From assembly GCF_902459665.1 (NCBI RefSeq), contig NZ_CABPSL010000013.1, positions 62,001-126,000 on the forward strand: a stretch of DNA of 64,000 nt, given 5' to 3'. Origin of the DNA: Pandoraea cepalis. GTDB taxonomy: Bacteria > Pseudomonadota > Gammaproteobacteria > Burkholderiales > Burkholderiaceae. The translations under genes and the position numbers were made by a program. The notes under the pieces were generated by a model. That model had not been told where the DNA came from, made no database searches, and worked only from the letters and a program-made list of their open reading frames with translations. Positions 38,450 through 46,441 of this stretch are shown here, piece after piece (within the stretch, counting starts at the first letter, position 1; each line of letters begins with the position of its first letter).

Positions 38450-39655
38450 ATGACGTCGGAACTGTCCCTCTTTCCGGGCTGGCCGCCGACGCCCGATCCC
38501 GTTTTCTTCGCTGGGCTGGCATTGGTTTTTGCCGGACTCGCGGGAGAAATCTGTTTCCGGAGACTGCGCCTGCCGCGCATCACCGGTTACGCCGTGGTCG
38601 GGCTGGTCGGCGGTACCCTGGGTCTTTCCTCGATGCTGGACGCGCAGACGAGCGCGGCCATCCGGCTGCTGATCGATCTGGCGCTGGGTTTGTTGCTGTT
38701 CGAACTGGGCAGCCGCCTCAACCTGAAATGGATGCGGGCCAACCCCTGGATCATCGTTACCAGCGCGCTCGAAGCTTTGCTCACTTTCGTGGCGGTCTAT
38801 GCCGTGCTGTGGGTGTTCGGGGTGGCGCCGCTGAGCGCAGTGCTCATCGCCGCCATCAGCATGGCGACCTCGCCGGCCGTGGTGATCCAGCTCAAGAACG
38901 AGCTGCGTGCCGAGGGGCAGGTAACGGAGCGTTTGCTGGCTCTGGCGGCGCTTAACAGCGTGTACGCCGTCGTCGCGGTGAAGCTTGTCTACGGATGGAT
39001 GCACCAGGCGTACCACTCGAGCGTGTGGGTCGTCCTGTTTCACCCTTTGTACCTGCTCATTGGCTCGATCGTGCTGGCGTTCGTACTGGCCAAGGCGTGC
39101 AATCTGATCTTTCGCAAGTTCGGTAGCCAGGACCAGCATGCTTTCGTGATTCTCATCGGCCTGATCATGCTGATGGTCGCGCTGGTGCATATGCTCAAGT
39201 TACCGAACTCGCTCACATTGCTTCTTGCCGGGATCATTTTCCGAAATCTGGATGAGCGTCCGCAGCTTTGGCCCGCGTACTTCGGCACGGCCGGCTGGTT
39301 GCTTGCGGTGGTGCTCTTCGTGCTGACGTCGCTGGCGTTCCGGTGGGAATACGTTGTGATCGGCGGTCTGGCCGCGGCAGCCATCATCGTGGTGCGCGGC
39401 ATCGCCAAGGTGGTGGGCACGGTCGCCGTCGCCCGTCAGGCGGGGATCAGTTACAAGCAGGCCGTCGCGCTCGGGTTGTCGTTGTGCCCGATGGCCAGTC
39501 TCGCGTTCGTACTCGTTGCCGACACGTACGACATTTACCCGCAGTTCGACCCGACGCTCAAGGCGGTAGTGATGTGCACGGTCGCAGCACTGCAACTGGT
39601 CGCGCCGCTGGTGGTTTATTGGGCGTTGGCCCTGGTCGGCGAACGGAAGGATTAA
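38450..39655 (+). CDS. CPA2-family cation/proton antiporter
   Basis: 401 residues from the ATG at 38450 (MTSELSLFPGWPPTPDPV); the longer frame upstream codes for unlikely sequence through the hairpin region. About 11-12 membrane helices with CPA2/Kef marks: LRLPRITGYAVVGLVGG in helix 2, LLIDLALGLLLFELGSRLN, and ISMATSPAVVIQLKNEL. There is no C-terminal TrkA-N domain, so it is shorter than KefB/C. It probably exchanges K+ or Na+ for protons. It precedes the ybdK-like gene by 3 bases and forms an operon with it. Confidence 0.9.
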   Translation: MTSELSLFPGWPPTPDPVFFAGLALVFAGLAGEICFRRLRLPRITGYAVVGLVGGTLGLSSMLDAQTSAAIRLLIDLALGLLLFELGSRLNLKWMRANPWIIVTSALEALLTFVAVYAVLWVFGVAPLSAVLIAAISMATSPAVVIQLKNELRAEGQVTERLLALAALNSVYAVVAVKLVYGWMHQAYHSSVWVVLFHPLYLLIGSIVLAFVLAKACNLIFRKFGSQDQHAFVILIGLIMLMVALVHMLKLPNSLTLLLAGIIFRNLDERPQLWPAYFGTAGWLLAVVLFVLTSLAFRWEYVVIGGLAAAAIIVVRGIAKVVGTVAVARQAGISYKQAVALGLSLCPMASLAFVLVADTYDIYPQFDPTLKAVVMCTVAALQLVAPLVVYWALALVGERKD

Positions 39656-39658
39656 ACC

Positions 39659-40774
39659 ATGTCATTAGAAGCATTCATTCCCTCGAAGCCGTGCACTTTC
39701 GGTGTGGAGCTGGAGATGCAGATCGTCAATCGCCACGATTACGATCTGACCAAAGCCGCCGCCGATCTGATGCGGCTCGTGGCCAAGGAGACACACCCTG
39801 GCGAGATCAAGCCGGAAATGACGGAAAGCATGATCGAGCTGTCGACGGACATCTGCCATCGACATAGCGATGCCGTCGCGCAGCTGGGCCGGGTTCGAGA
39901 CGTGCTGGTGGCGGCGAGCGAGCAGCTCAACGTCGGCCTGTGCGGCGGCGGCACCCATGCCTTTCAGCGCTGGAGCGAACGTACGATCTACGATTCGCCA
40001 CGCTTTCACTTCCTGTCCGAGTTATACGGCTACCTGGCCAAGCAGTTCACGGTCTTCGGCCAGCACGTGCACATCGGCTGCCCGGATCCGGACAGTGCCT
40101 TGTACCTGCTGCACGCCATGTCGCGCTATATCCCGCACTTCATCGCGCTATCGGCCTCGTCGCCCTATGTGCAAGGTGTCGACACGGGATTCCATTCGGC
40201 ACGTCTGAACTCGGTGTTCGCGTTCCCGCTCTCGGGGCGTGCGCCATTCGTGCTGAAGTGGGAAGACTTCGAGACGTACTTCGACAAGATGGTGAAAACC
40301 GGCGTCGTCGAGAGCATGAAGGACTTCTACTGGGATATTCGGCCGAAACCGGGTTTTGGGACGATCGAAGTGCGAGTCATGGATACCCCATTATCGGTCG
40401 GCCGCGCGGCCGCTATCGCCTGTTACATCCAGTCCCTGGCCCGTTATCTGCTCGAGGAGCGTCCGTTCGTGCTGAGCGAGGACGATTACCTCGTCTACAC
40501 GTTCAATCGCTTCGAAGCTTGCCGCTTTGGGCTGGAAGGGGCTTACGTCGATCCTCAGACCGGCGAGCGCACCACATTGGGGCATCACATCATGCGGACG
40601 CTGGAGATCATCACGCCGCACGCCGCGGTGCTGGAGGCCGAAGCGGCCTGCGAAGAAGTCCGTCAGCTTGTCGCATCTGGCAAGAACGACGCTGTTTGGT
40701 TGCGCGATGTCCACGGGGAAGCCAAGTCACTCAACGAAATGGTTCGCCAACAATGCTTGCGATGGGCCGCATGA
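39659..40774 (+). CDS. YbdK-type carboxylate-amine ligase (GCS2 family)
   Basis: 371 residues of the glutamate-cysteine ligase 2 fold: [19 protein letters not shown], then [21 protein letters not shown], and [18 protein letters not shown] with the family's histidine motif. The C-terminal part has [18 protein letters not shown], cut at [14 protein letters not shown]. Family members form gamma-glutamyl-type bonds, with weak glutamate-cysteine ligase activity in E. coli YbdK. It starts 3 bases after the antiporter stop. The pairing with an antiporter echoes the known link between glutathione-like thiols and Kef transport. Confidence 0.92.
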   Translation: MSLEAFIPSKPCTFGVELEMQIVNRHDYDLTKAAADLMRLVAKETHPGEIKPEMTESMIELSTDICHRHSDAVAQLGRVRDVLVAASEQLNVGLCGGGTHAFQRWSERTIYDSPRFHFLSELYGYLAKQFTVFGQHVHIGCPDPDSALYLLHAMSRYIPHFIALSASSPYVQGVDTGFHSARLNSVFAFPLSGRAPFVLKWEDFETYFDKMVKTGVVESMKDFYWDIRPKPGFGTIEVRVMDTPLSVGRAAAIACYIQSLARYLLEERPFVLSEDDYLVYTFNRFEACRFGLEGAYVDPQTGERTTLGHHIMRTLEIITPHAAVLEAEAACEEVRQLVASGKNDAVWLRDVHGEAKSLNEMVRQQCLRWAA

Positions 40775-40852
40775 ACTGAGGCCTTGGCCGACGGGCCGGA
40801 CTGGGTACCGTCGGTCTCCGGACGCGATCGTTGTTAAGCGATCGGTGTGAGG

Positions 40853-40876
40853 AACCCCGCCTTGGCGGGGTTTTTT
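40853..40876 (+). terminator. Intrinsic terminator after the ybdK-like gene
   Basis: AACCCCGC pairs with GCGGGGTT around a four-base loop, then TTTTTTC. It lies 78 bases past the stop and closes the antiporter-ligase operon, leaving 41-42.2 kb transcriptionally quiet. Confidence 0.92.
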
Positions 40877-41052
40877 CTTGCCCGTACGTTTCACAACCGT
40901 CCGGCACGCGCTACCGGGCAGCAACCGTTTCCGTTTAGGCCCACCCACGACGCGCCGTGTCCCTGAGCCGTTGGCCGAATCGTGCCTCGCGAGCGACGCG
41001 TTTTCCACGATTCAGGCTGAGCGCGTTTTGCCGCTTTTGCGTCGCCCATAGC

Positions 41053-41351
41053 AAGGTTTTAAGGTTTTAATAGGTTTACTGTATGTATACATAGTAGTAG
41101 TTAACAAAGGCGGCCGACTCCTGTGGATAACCACAGTTAACGTCGAGTAAACAGAAAGTTGCCCGAATGAGAACTGGATGGAAAAACAGCGGGTATCCCA
41201 AGAACAACTCGGAACAGTTTTTGGCCTTGTGGAAAGATTCGCGAGTTATCCCGAACCCATGCACAACCAGTCCGACAGGTTATCCAGAAAGTTATCCACA
41301 GGCGCCTAAATATTGTGCAGGACACCCTCGAAAACGGGGTTTTGTGGATAA
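41053..41351. other. Candidate replication origin: AT-rich repeats and DnaA-box cluster
   Basis: At 41053-41078 three tandem copies of an AGGTTTTA-like 8-mer form an AT-rich block, followed by the palindrome GTATGTATAC. Perfect DnaA boxes follow: TGTGGATAA at 41122-41130, TTATCCACA at 41292-41300, and TGTGGATAA at 41343-41351. Near matches occur at 41229-41237, 41246-41254 and 41280-41288. This is the standard layout of an unwinding element next to DnaA boxes. It lies in a gene-free 1.33 kb region (40875-42207); the rest, 41400-42150, shows nothing recognisable. It is about 24 kb from dnaA. Confidence 0.65.
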
Positions 41352-42156
41352 TTTTGACGTTCCTGCGTTAGCCGAACGGTTCGCGGATACAATCTCGCCA
41401 CTTTGAAATGTGACTTGGCGTGCGTGGTGCAAGAAGTGAAAGATGCTGGTTTTGCTGAATGTAACGAGCGAGATCGCTGGTACTGTCAAATTCTTCAATT
41501 CGCGTGTCCGGAAGGGGCCTCCCGCGGACACGTTGCCCCGCACTTCCCTCCAGTTTCCTGCGCAGCACCTCCCTCGCCGATTGGCGATTTACGGTCGCGT
41601 TTCAAATGATTCGCATGTCGTTGGACGTTTGCTACGAAACGCAGGGCATCGGGTACGCTCACGCCGCATGTCGGATGGCGCCGAAATGTCTCGAAAATCG
41701 AGTGGATTTTCACAAGATCGTTGTCCGCGATGGTGGCCCGTGGGTGGGATCGCTAAGGTCTGCGAGCCATGTCTGGCGAGGCTTTGCCGATGTGCGCGGA
41801 GATCGTGCGGGATGCGAGGCGGTTCCCAACGGCCGCTGCGGGCGACGCCTGTTCGATCTGCCGCGTAATTGGCATGGGATGCGAAATGTTTTTCCCAATT
41901 TGATCCTTCGCAAAGCGAGTGCGCAGGACACCAATATTTTGTAAACATCTTGAGTAGGATTTGGGAGATCAGTACAAGAACTGATACGCCAAAATCAAAC
42001 TCAGAACACACAATGGAATCGTGGTGGGGCGGTGGGTTCAACAGCGACTTGCCGTCGCGTATCGACACGGAAGTGGCTTAGGGTTTCCCCCGGGCGGGGC
42101 GCCGACATGGATGCAAGGCAATGACGAGACGTGTGATGCACCGCCCGTAAGTTCAT

Positions 42157-42184
42157 TTGACAAGCTGTTTTACTGACGTATAGT
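42157..42184 (+). promoter_or_regulatory. Sigma-70 promoter for the MarR-like gene
   Basis: TTGACA at 42157-42162 and TATAGT at 42179-42184 are spaced by 16 bases and lie 23 bases before the start codon. The closeness to the ATG means a very short 5' leader. Confidence 0.7.
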
Positions 42185-42207
42185 TTTTAGAAATCCTAAC
42201 GAAAATC

Positions 42208-42849
42208 ATGGCTACTCCGACCCCACTAGATGAAGCGCTGCCCAAGCGCGTGACAGCCGGTTTGTTGCGCATGGGAACCGCGTTACGGAGCCACGCCTGG
42301 GAGGGCGCGGCAATGGCTGGATTGACGCCGACGCAGGGCGAGATTCTGACGCTCTTGCTCTCGCGTGGCGTGCCGATGCGATTGGGCGAGATTGCGGAGG
42401 ATGCCGCACTCACATCGGCCACGGTCAGCGAGGCCGTAAGCACGTTGGAAAACAAGGGCCTGGTCGAGAAGCGTCGCGATGCGAACGACGGCCGTGCCCT
42501 GGCGCTGCGTCTGACTGCGCGCGGCAAGACGGCAGCCAAAAAGGCGTCGCAATGGCCGAACTTCCTGACCACGGCGTCGGAATCGTTGGGCGAGAAGGAA
42601 TGTGCCCAACTCTACCGAACGCTCGTCAAGCTGATCTTCACGATGCAGGAGCGGGGCGACGTACCACCGCAACGCATGTGCCTGACGTGCAGCCACTTCG
42701 AAGTCTCGGCGCGCGGCAAAGGCCAATACCGCTGCGATCACTTCAATGTGACGTATGACGATTCGCGCCTGCCGCTGGACTGCAACGCGCATGAGGACGC
42801 CGACATCGCCATGCAGCGCAAAGTCTGGAAGCTGTATAGCAAAACCTGA
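42208..42849 (+). CDS. MarR-family regulator with C-terminal Cys/His cluster
   Basis: 213 residues. Residues about 10-145 are a MarR domain: TPTQGEILTLLLSRGVPM, a recognition helix in LTSATVSEAVSTLENKGL, and the wing VEKRRDANDGRALALRLT, cut as RRDANDGRALAL. An extra 60 residues hold the potential metal ligands Cys158, Cys161, His163, Cys176, His178, Cys192 and His195, in MCLTCSHF, YRCDHF and DCNAHE. This suggests zinc or iron-sulfur binding. It may act as a redox or metal switch on DNA binding. It is transcribed alone, behind a good promoter, next to the SET gene. Confidence 0.88.
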   Translation: MATPTPLDEALPKRVTAGLLRMGTALRSHAWEGAAMAGLTPTQGEILTLLLSRGVPMRLGEIAEDAALTSATVSEAVSTLENKGLVEKRRDANDGRALALRLTARGKTAAKKASQWPNFLTTASESLGEKECAQLYRTLVKLIFTMQERGDVPPQRMCLTCSHFEVSARGKGQYRCDHFNVTYDDSRLPLDCNAHEDADIAMQRKVWKLYSKT

Positions 42850-43010
42850 GCGGCTGGCCGGCATTCGTCACGCGCAGGCGGCGCGAGCCAGGGGGAGAAC
42901 GTCATTCGGTACCGGGTGACGTTTTTTTTCGTCGACGCTTGTCACGCACATGAGTGTCGCCTGCCTGTACACTGCGCTTTTTTGCATCCACGAAACCTCA
43001 TCGCACAGAG

Positions 43011-43463
43011 ATGGCAGCCAAGCGCAGAATCGAAGTCAGGAAGTCCGGCGTCCACGGTAAGGGGGTGTACGCGCTCAAGCGTCTCAAGAAAGGGGATCGC
43101 GTGATCGAGTACAAGGGCGAGATCATTTCGTGGCGTGAGGCCTTGCGCCGCCATCCTCACGATCCGGCCCACCCGACGCACACCTTCTACTTCAGTCTGG
43201 AAGACGGACGGTGCATCGACGGCAAGGTCGACGGCAACAACGCCCGCTGGATCAACCACGCCTGCTCGCCCAACTGCGAAGCGCGTGAAGAGGGCGAACA
43301 TGTCTATATCTATGCCGTGCGCGACATCGAGCCTGGCGAAGAGTTGTTTTACGACTACGGTCTGGTGATCGACGCGCGCTACACGGCAAAACTGAAACGC
43401 GAATACGCTTGCCACTGCGGTACCAAGGCGTGCCGTGGCACGCTGCTCGCACCGAAGCGCTGA
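43011..43463 (+). CDS. SET-domain protein (putative lysine methyltransferase)
   Basis: 150 residues from the ATG at 43011; the upstream part of the frame is not conserved. The complete SET core is present: SGVHGKGVYALKRLKKGD, EYKGEI, the NHxCxPNC motif in RWINHACSPNCEAR, and the catalytic-site sequence GEELFYDYG. A post-SET zinc motif CHCGTKACRGTL follows, pairing with the motif cysteine. SET enzymes use S-adenosylmethionine to methylate protein lysines. Bacterial copies are of eukaryotic type and their targets are mostly unknown. The neighbours give no clear clue. Confidence 0.92.
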   Translation: MAAKRRIEVRKSGVHGKGVYALKRLKKGDRVIEYKGEIISWREALRRHPHDPAHPTHTFYFSLEDGRCIDGKVDGNNARWINHACSPNCEAREEGEHVYIYAVRDIEPGEELFYDYGLVIDARYTAKLKREYACHCGTKACRGTLLAPKR

Positions 43464-43506
43464 ACGCGTCGGGCGTTACCCGCGGCAGCAAGCGCGCAGC
43501 GGCAGG

Positions 43507-43812
43507 TCAGTTGGAGGCGCGATCGCCTGCGAACTGGTCGATGGCCACGGCCAGATCGACATCGCGTTGGGTCAGGCCGTCGGCGTCGTGCGTCGAGAGG
43601 GTGATGTCTACCCGGTTATAGACGTTGAACCACTCTGGATGGTGGTTCATCTTCTCGGCCTTGAGCGCGACCTGCGCCATGAAGCCGAAGGCCTCATTGA
43701 AGTCGTGGAATGTGAAGCTGCGCTGGATGGCGTCGCGTCCGACCACCTGGTGCCACTCTGGCAGCACTTCGGTCAGGCTGGCGCGTGCCTCGGAGGAGAG
43801 TCGTGTTGTCAT
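43507..43812 (-). CDS. phhB: Pterin-4-alpha-carbinolamine dehydratase
   Basis: 101 residues from the ATG at 43812 ([13 protein letters not shown]). The family pattern is [15 protein letters not shown] and the active-site block [20 protein letters not shown], cut at [15 protein letters not shown], whose histidines catalyse dehydration. It recycles the pterin cofactor used by phenylalanine hydroxylase, encoded just upstream on the same strand. The gap of 289 bases to phhA has no recognisable element. Confidence 0.95.
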   Translation of the reverse strand: MTTRLSSEARASLTEVLPEWHQVVGRDAIQRSFTFHDFNEAFGFMAQVALKAEKMNHHPEWFNVYNRVDITLSTHDADGLTQRDVDLAVAIDQFAGDRASN

Positions 43813-44101
43813 GGCATTCCTTTCAAAGCGTTCAGTGCAAATCGGGCCAACGGGCATGCACCGACGCCGGCATGGCGTCAGTGATGGCTGCGTACGGTTG
43901 TCAGGAGGGTTGTCGGCTGGGCCGCACGCAGCGCCCACGAAGCGGCAGGGTTGCCGGTTCATGCGACCTATTGTTTCACAGGCGAGCTGGGCGTGTGCGT
44001 GAGCCCTGTCCTATAACGCGAAGGGTCGGGACATAAGACCGGGCGCCAGGAGGCGTCGAACGACAGGCCGCGGCGCGACCCGGGGCCTGCCAGACGGTGC
44101 A

Positions 44102-44947
44102 TCATGCCGGCAACAGGATAGGCGTGTCGTCGGGATGGCGGGCGTTGGCCTCGAATGCCGGCTGCTCGGCAAACGTCTTGAACAGCGTGGGCAGGTCGGC
44201 ACGCATGGCGTCGAACAGTTGGGCGAAGTCGTCGATCACGAAGTACGTCTGCTGGAATGTGTCGATGCGGTATTGCGTGCGCAGTACCCGCTCGAGCGAA
44301 AATCCGAGCCGATTCGGCGCGCGCGAGGTCAGCGAGAAGTCGGTTTCGCCGCGGCTCGAGACAATTCCGGCGCCATAGATGCGCAGGCCGTCGCCGTCGC
44401 GCATCAGGCCGAATTCGACGGTGTACCAGTACAGGCGGGCGAGCAACGGGAGTGCCCCCAGCGATTGCGCGACCTTGCCGGCTTTGCCGTAGGCTTGCAT
44501 GAAATCGGCGAACACCGGATTGGCGAGCAGCGGCACGTGACCGAAGACGTCGTGAAAGCAGTCGGGCTCTTGCAGGTAGTCGAGCTGGTCGGGACGGCGC
44601 ATCCACCACGTCGCCGGGAAGCGGCGGTTTGCGAGATGCTCGAAAAAGACGTCGTCCGGCACGAGTCCGGGTACGGCAACGACCTGCCAGCCGGTCGCCG
44701 CCATCAGTTTTTCGTTCAGGTGTTCGAACTCCGGCACGCGACGCGCGTCCATGTCGAGGGCGCGAATGCCGTCCATGAACGCATCGCAGACCCGGCCCGG
44801 CAGCATCGCCGTTTGACGTTCGTAGAGTTGCTGCCACACCGCGTGATCGACCGCGCCGTATTGATCGACGGGTTGTTCAATGGTGAAGTCGGGCCGGGTC
44901 GTGAGACCGGCATCGAATTGCTCTCGGAGCATGGCAGTAAGGGACAT
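44102..44947 (-). CDS. phhA: Phenylalanine-4-hydroxylase
   Basis: 281 residues, typical of the bacterial enzyme, with no regulatory domain. The iron-binding motif is FHDVFGHVPLL, with two histidines; the third ligand is a Glu in the WYTVEFGLM segment. RRFPATWWMRRPDQLDYLQEPD is the pterin/substrate region, cut at RRPDQLDYLQEPD. It makes tyrosine from phenylalanine with tetrahydropterin and O2. It is followed by phhB, and an Lrp regulator diverges from it, the usual control arrangement for phh. Confidence 0.96.
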   Translation of the reverse strand: MSLTAMLREQFDAGLTTRPDFTIEQPVDQYGAVDHAVWQQLYERQTAMLPGRVCDAFMDGIRALDMDARRVPEFEHLNEKLMAATGWQVVAVPGLVPDDVFFEHLANRRFPATWWMRRPDQLDYLQEPDCFHDVFGHVPLLANPVFADFMQAYGKAGKVAQSLGALPLLARLYWYTVEFGLMRDGDGLRIYGAGIVSSRGETDFSLTSRAPNRLGFSLERVLRTQYRIDTFQQTYFVIDDFAQLFDAMRADLPTLFKTFAEQPAFEANARHPDDTPILLPA

Positions 44948-45012
44948 GATGCGAACGACTCAATCAGGCAGTGACAGTGATTGAAAGTGTAGTGCGCATG
45001 GCATGCGAAATG

Positions 45013-45027
45013 GGCGCATAATGCGCC
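45013..45027. promoter_or_regulatory. Palindrome in the phhA-lrp divergent gap
   Basis: GGCGCATAATGCGCC is a perfect 7+1+7 palindrome in the 141-base divergent gap. A pair of GCATAAA direct repeats follows at about 45044-45061. Both are plausible Lrp binding sites for control of phhA and the regulator itself. Confidence 0.5.
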
Positions 45028-45088
45028 TGTGGTGAAAGTCGTTTGCATAAATTTCGCATAAAAATGTGAATTATTGCGGAGAATCGTC

Positions 45089-45580
45089 ATGCTTGTTCTG
45101 GATCACTTCGATTTGGCTCTTCTGGACGCGTTGCAGAAGGAGGGGCGTGCCACGCACCATCAGTTGGCGGAGCACGTGGCGCTTTCCGCGTCGCAGATAG
45201 GCCGCCGCCTGCAGCGGCTCGAGGCTGAAGGCGTTATCGAGGGATATCGTGTGGTGCTGCGACCCGAGGCGTTGGGTCTGGCCGTGACGGCATTCACGAC
45301 GTTGCGTCTGCAACATCATGGCGATCAGGTCATCGAACGTTTTCAGGCGGAAATCGATCTGTTGCCCGAAGTGCTCGAGTGTCACGCGGTGGTTGGCGAG
45401 GCGGATTACCTGCTGCGCATCGTGGTGCCGGACCTGAATGCCCTGTCGGCCTTCGTCATGAAGCGGCTGATGCAGGTGCCGGGCGTGGAGAACGTGCGCT
45501 CGAACATCGTGCTCAGCGCTTTCAAGCGCAGCAATGCGCTGCCGCTGCACTATCTGGCGAACCGACAATCGTCTCGCTGA
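45089..45580 (+). CDS. Lrp/AsnC family transcriptional regulator
   Basis: 163 residues from the ATG at 45089. The N-terminal HTH is LDALQKEGRATHHQLAEHV then SASQIGRRLQRLEAEGVIE. The C-terminal RAM/AsnC effector domain has VVGEADYLLRIVVPDLNAL. It diverges from phhA, so it is probably the phenylalanine or tyrosine-responsive regulator of that operon, as in Pseudomonas PhhR-type or Lrp-type control. Autoregulation is likely. Confidence 0.93.
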   Translation: MLVLDHFDLALLDALQKEGRATHHQLAEHVALSASQIGRRLQRLEAEGVIEGYRVVLRPEALGLAVTAFTTLRLQHHGDQVIERFQAEIDLLPEVLECHAVVGEADYLLRIVVPDLNALSAFVMKRLMQVPGVENVRSNIVLSAFKRSNALPLHYLANRQSSR

Positions 45581-45729
45581 GCGGGTGCGGCGCCACGCTG
45601 CCTCGCATCGCTATTTTCCCGCCCTTTGCCGGATGTCCCGGCATGTCCCTGCGCGCTTGGGGCAGGCGTTCGCTTGTCCGATCGATGGATCGGACGGCAA
45701 GCCGTTTGCGCGGCCTTATGTTCGACGGC

Positions 45730-46245
45730 TCAGTCAGTAGGCATCAACCAGGGCTTCACGTAGCGCCCATAGATTAGCGACTGAATGAGCGCGACAGTGG
45801 AGCCGATCAGCACTTCGATCACGCGCAACATGGCGAGGCTGAGCTCCTGATGCAGCCCTTGCCCCTGTCCGCTCAACGCTGCCGACATCAGGATGACCAC
45901 CGTGGCCGGGCCCAGACGCCAATTGGCCGGATAGTTCTGCACCAGCATTGCAGCCAGCGTGGCCAGCGTGATGCCCACAAGCATGGCCGCCAGCCCGGGC
46001 CCGAAGACGAGCAAGACGATGCAAGCGATGACGGCCCCGGTGATCGTGTTGATCGAGCGCGCCTTGAAGTTGCTGCGCGCCTGCATCGGGTCCGGTTCGG
46101 TCACGATGATGAGCGAGATCATTGCCCAATAAGGCTCTGGAAAGCCTGCCGCCCGCAGGCCGAACCAGACGATCAGCGAGCCGCTAAGAATCTTCACCAG
46201 ATAGACCAGTGCGTTCTTCTTGGGGTGGAGAATGGCTAGAGACAT
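45730..46245 (-). CDS. FUSC-family inner-membrane protein (aromatic acid exporter-like)
   Basis: 171 residues from the ATG at 46245 (MSLAILHPKKNALVYLVKIL); the frame open further upstream is not supported. Four to six membrane segments, with YWAMISLIIVTEPDPMQARSNFKAR, cut at the loop TEPDPMQARSNFKAR, and RSINTITGAVIACI. This resembles the N-terminal half of FUSC/ArAE proteins, here alone and short. It may be a permease-like or partner subunit. It diverges from the large macroglobulin gene. Confidence 0.75.
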   Translation of the reverse strand: MSLAILHPKKNALVYLVKILSGSLIVWFGLRAAGFPEPYWAMISLIIVTEPDPMQARSNFKARSINTITGAVIACIVLLVFGPGLAAMLVGITLATLAAMLVQNYPANWRLGPATVVILMSAALSGQGQGLHQELSLAMLRVIEVLIGSTVALIQSLIYGRYVKPWLMPTD

Positions 46246-46441
46246 GACGCGCCCACGTTGCGAACATGGAAAGGTGCCAGTGTGACATAGGCGAATCCTG
46301 GAACCCAACCCAGAAGATTCCGCCTTGGTCGAGCGGCCGATCCGAAATGCGGTTTCCCGATGTGCATGGGAAGGGAAACGGTTCGAAATGCCAACGACTG
46401 CGGGGTAGAATCGCCTGACCAGAACTCGGGAGGAGACCGGC

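Noticed and set aside
41400-42150. Several short open frames in the 41-42 kb gap
   Set aside because: They lack ribosome sites and any family pattern and overlap one another on both strands.
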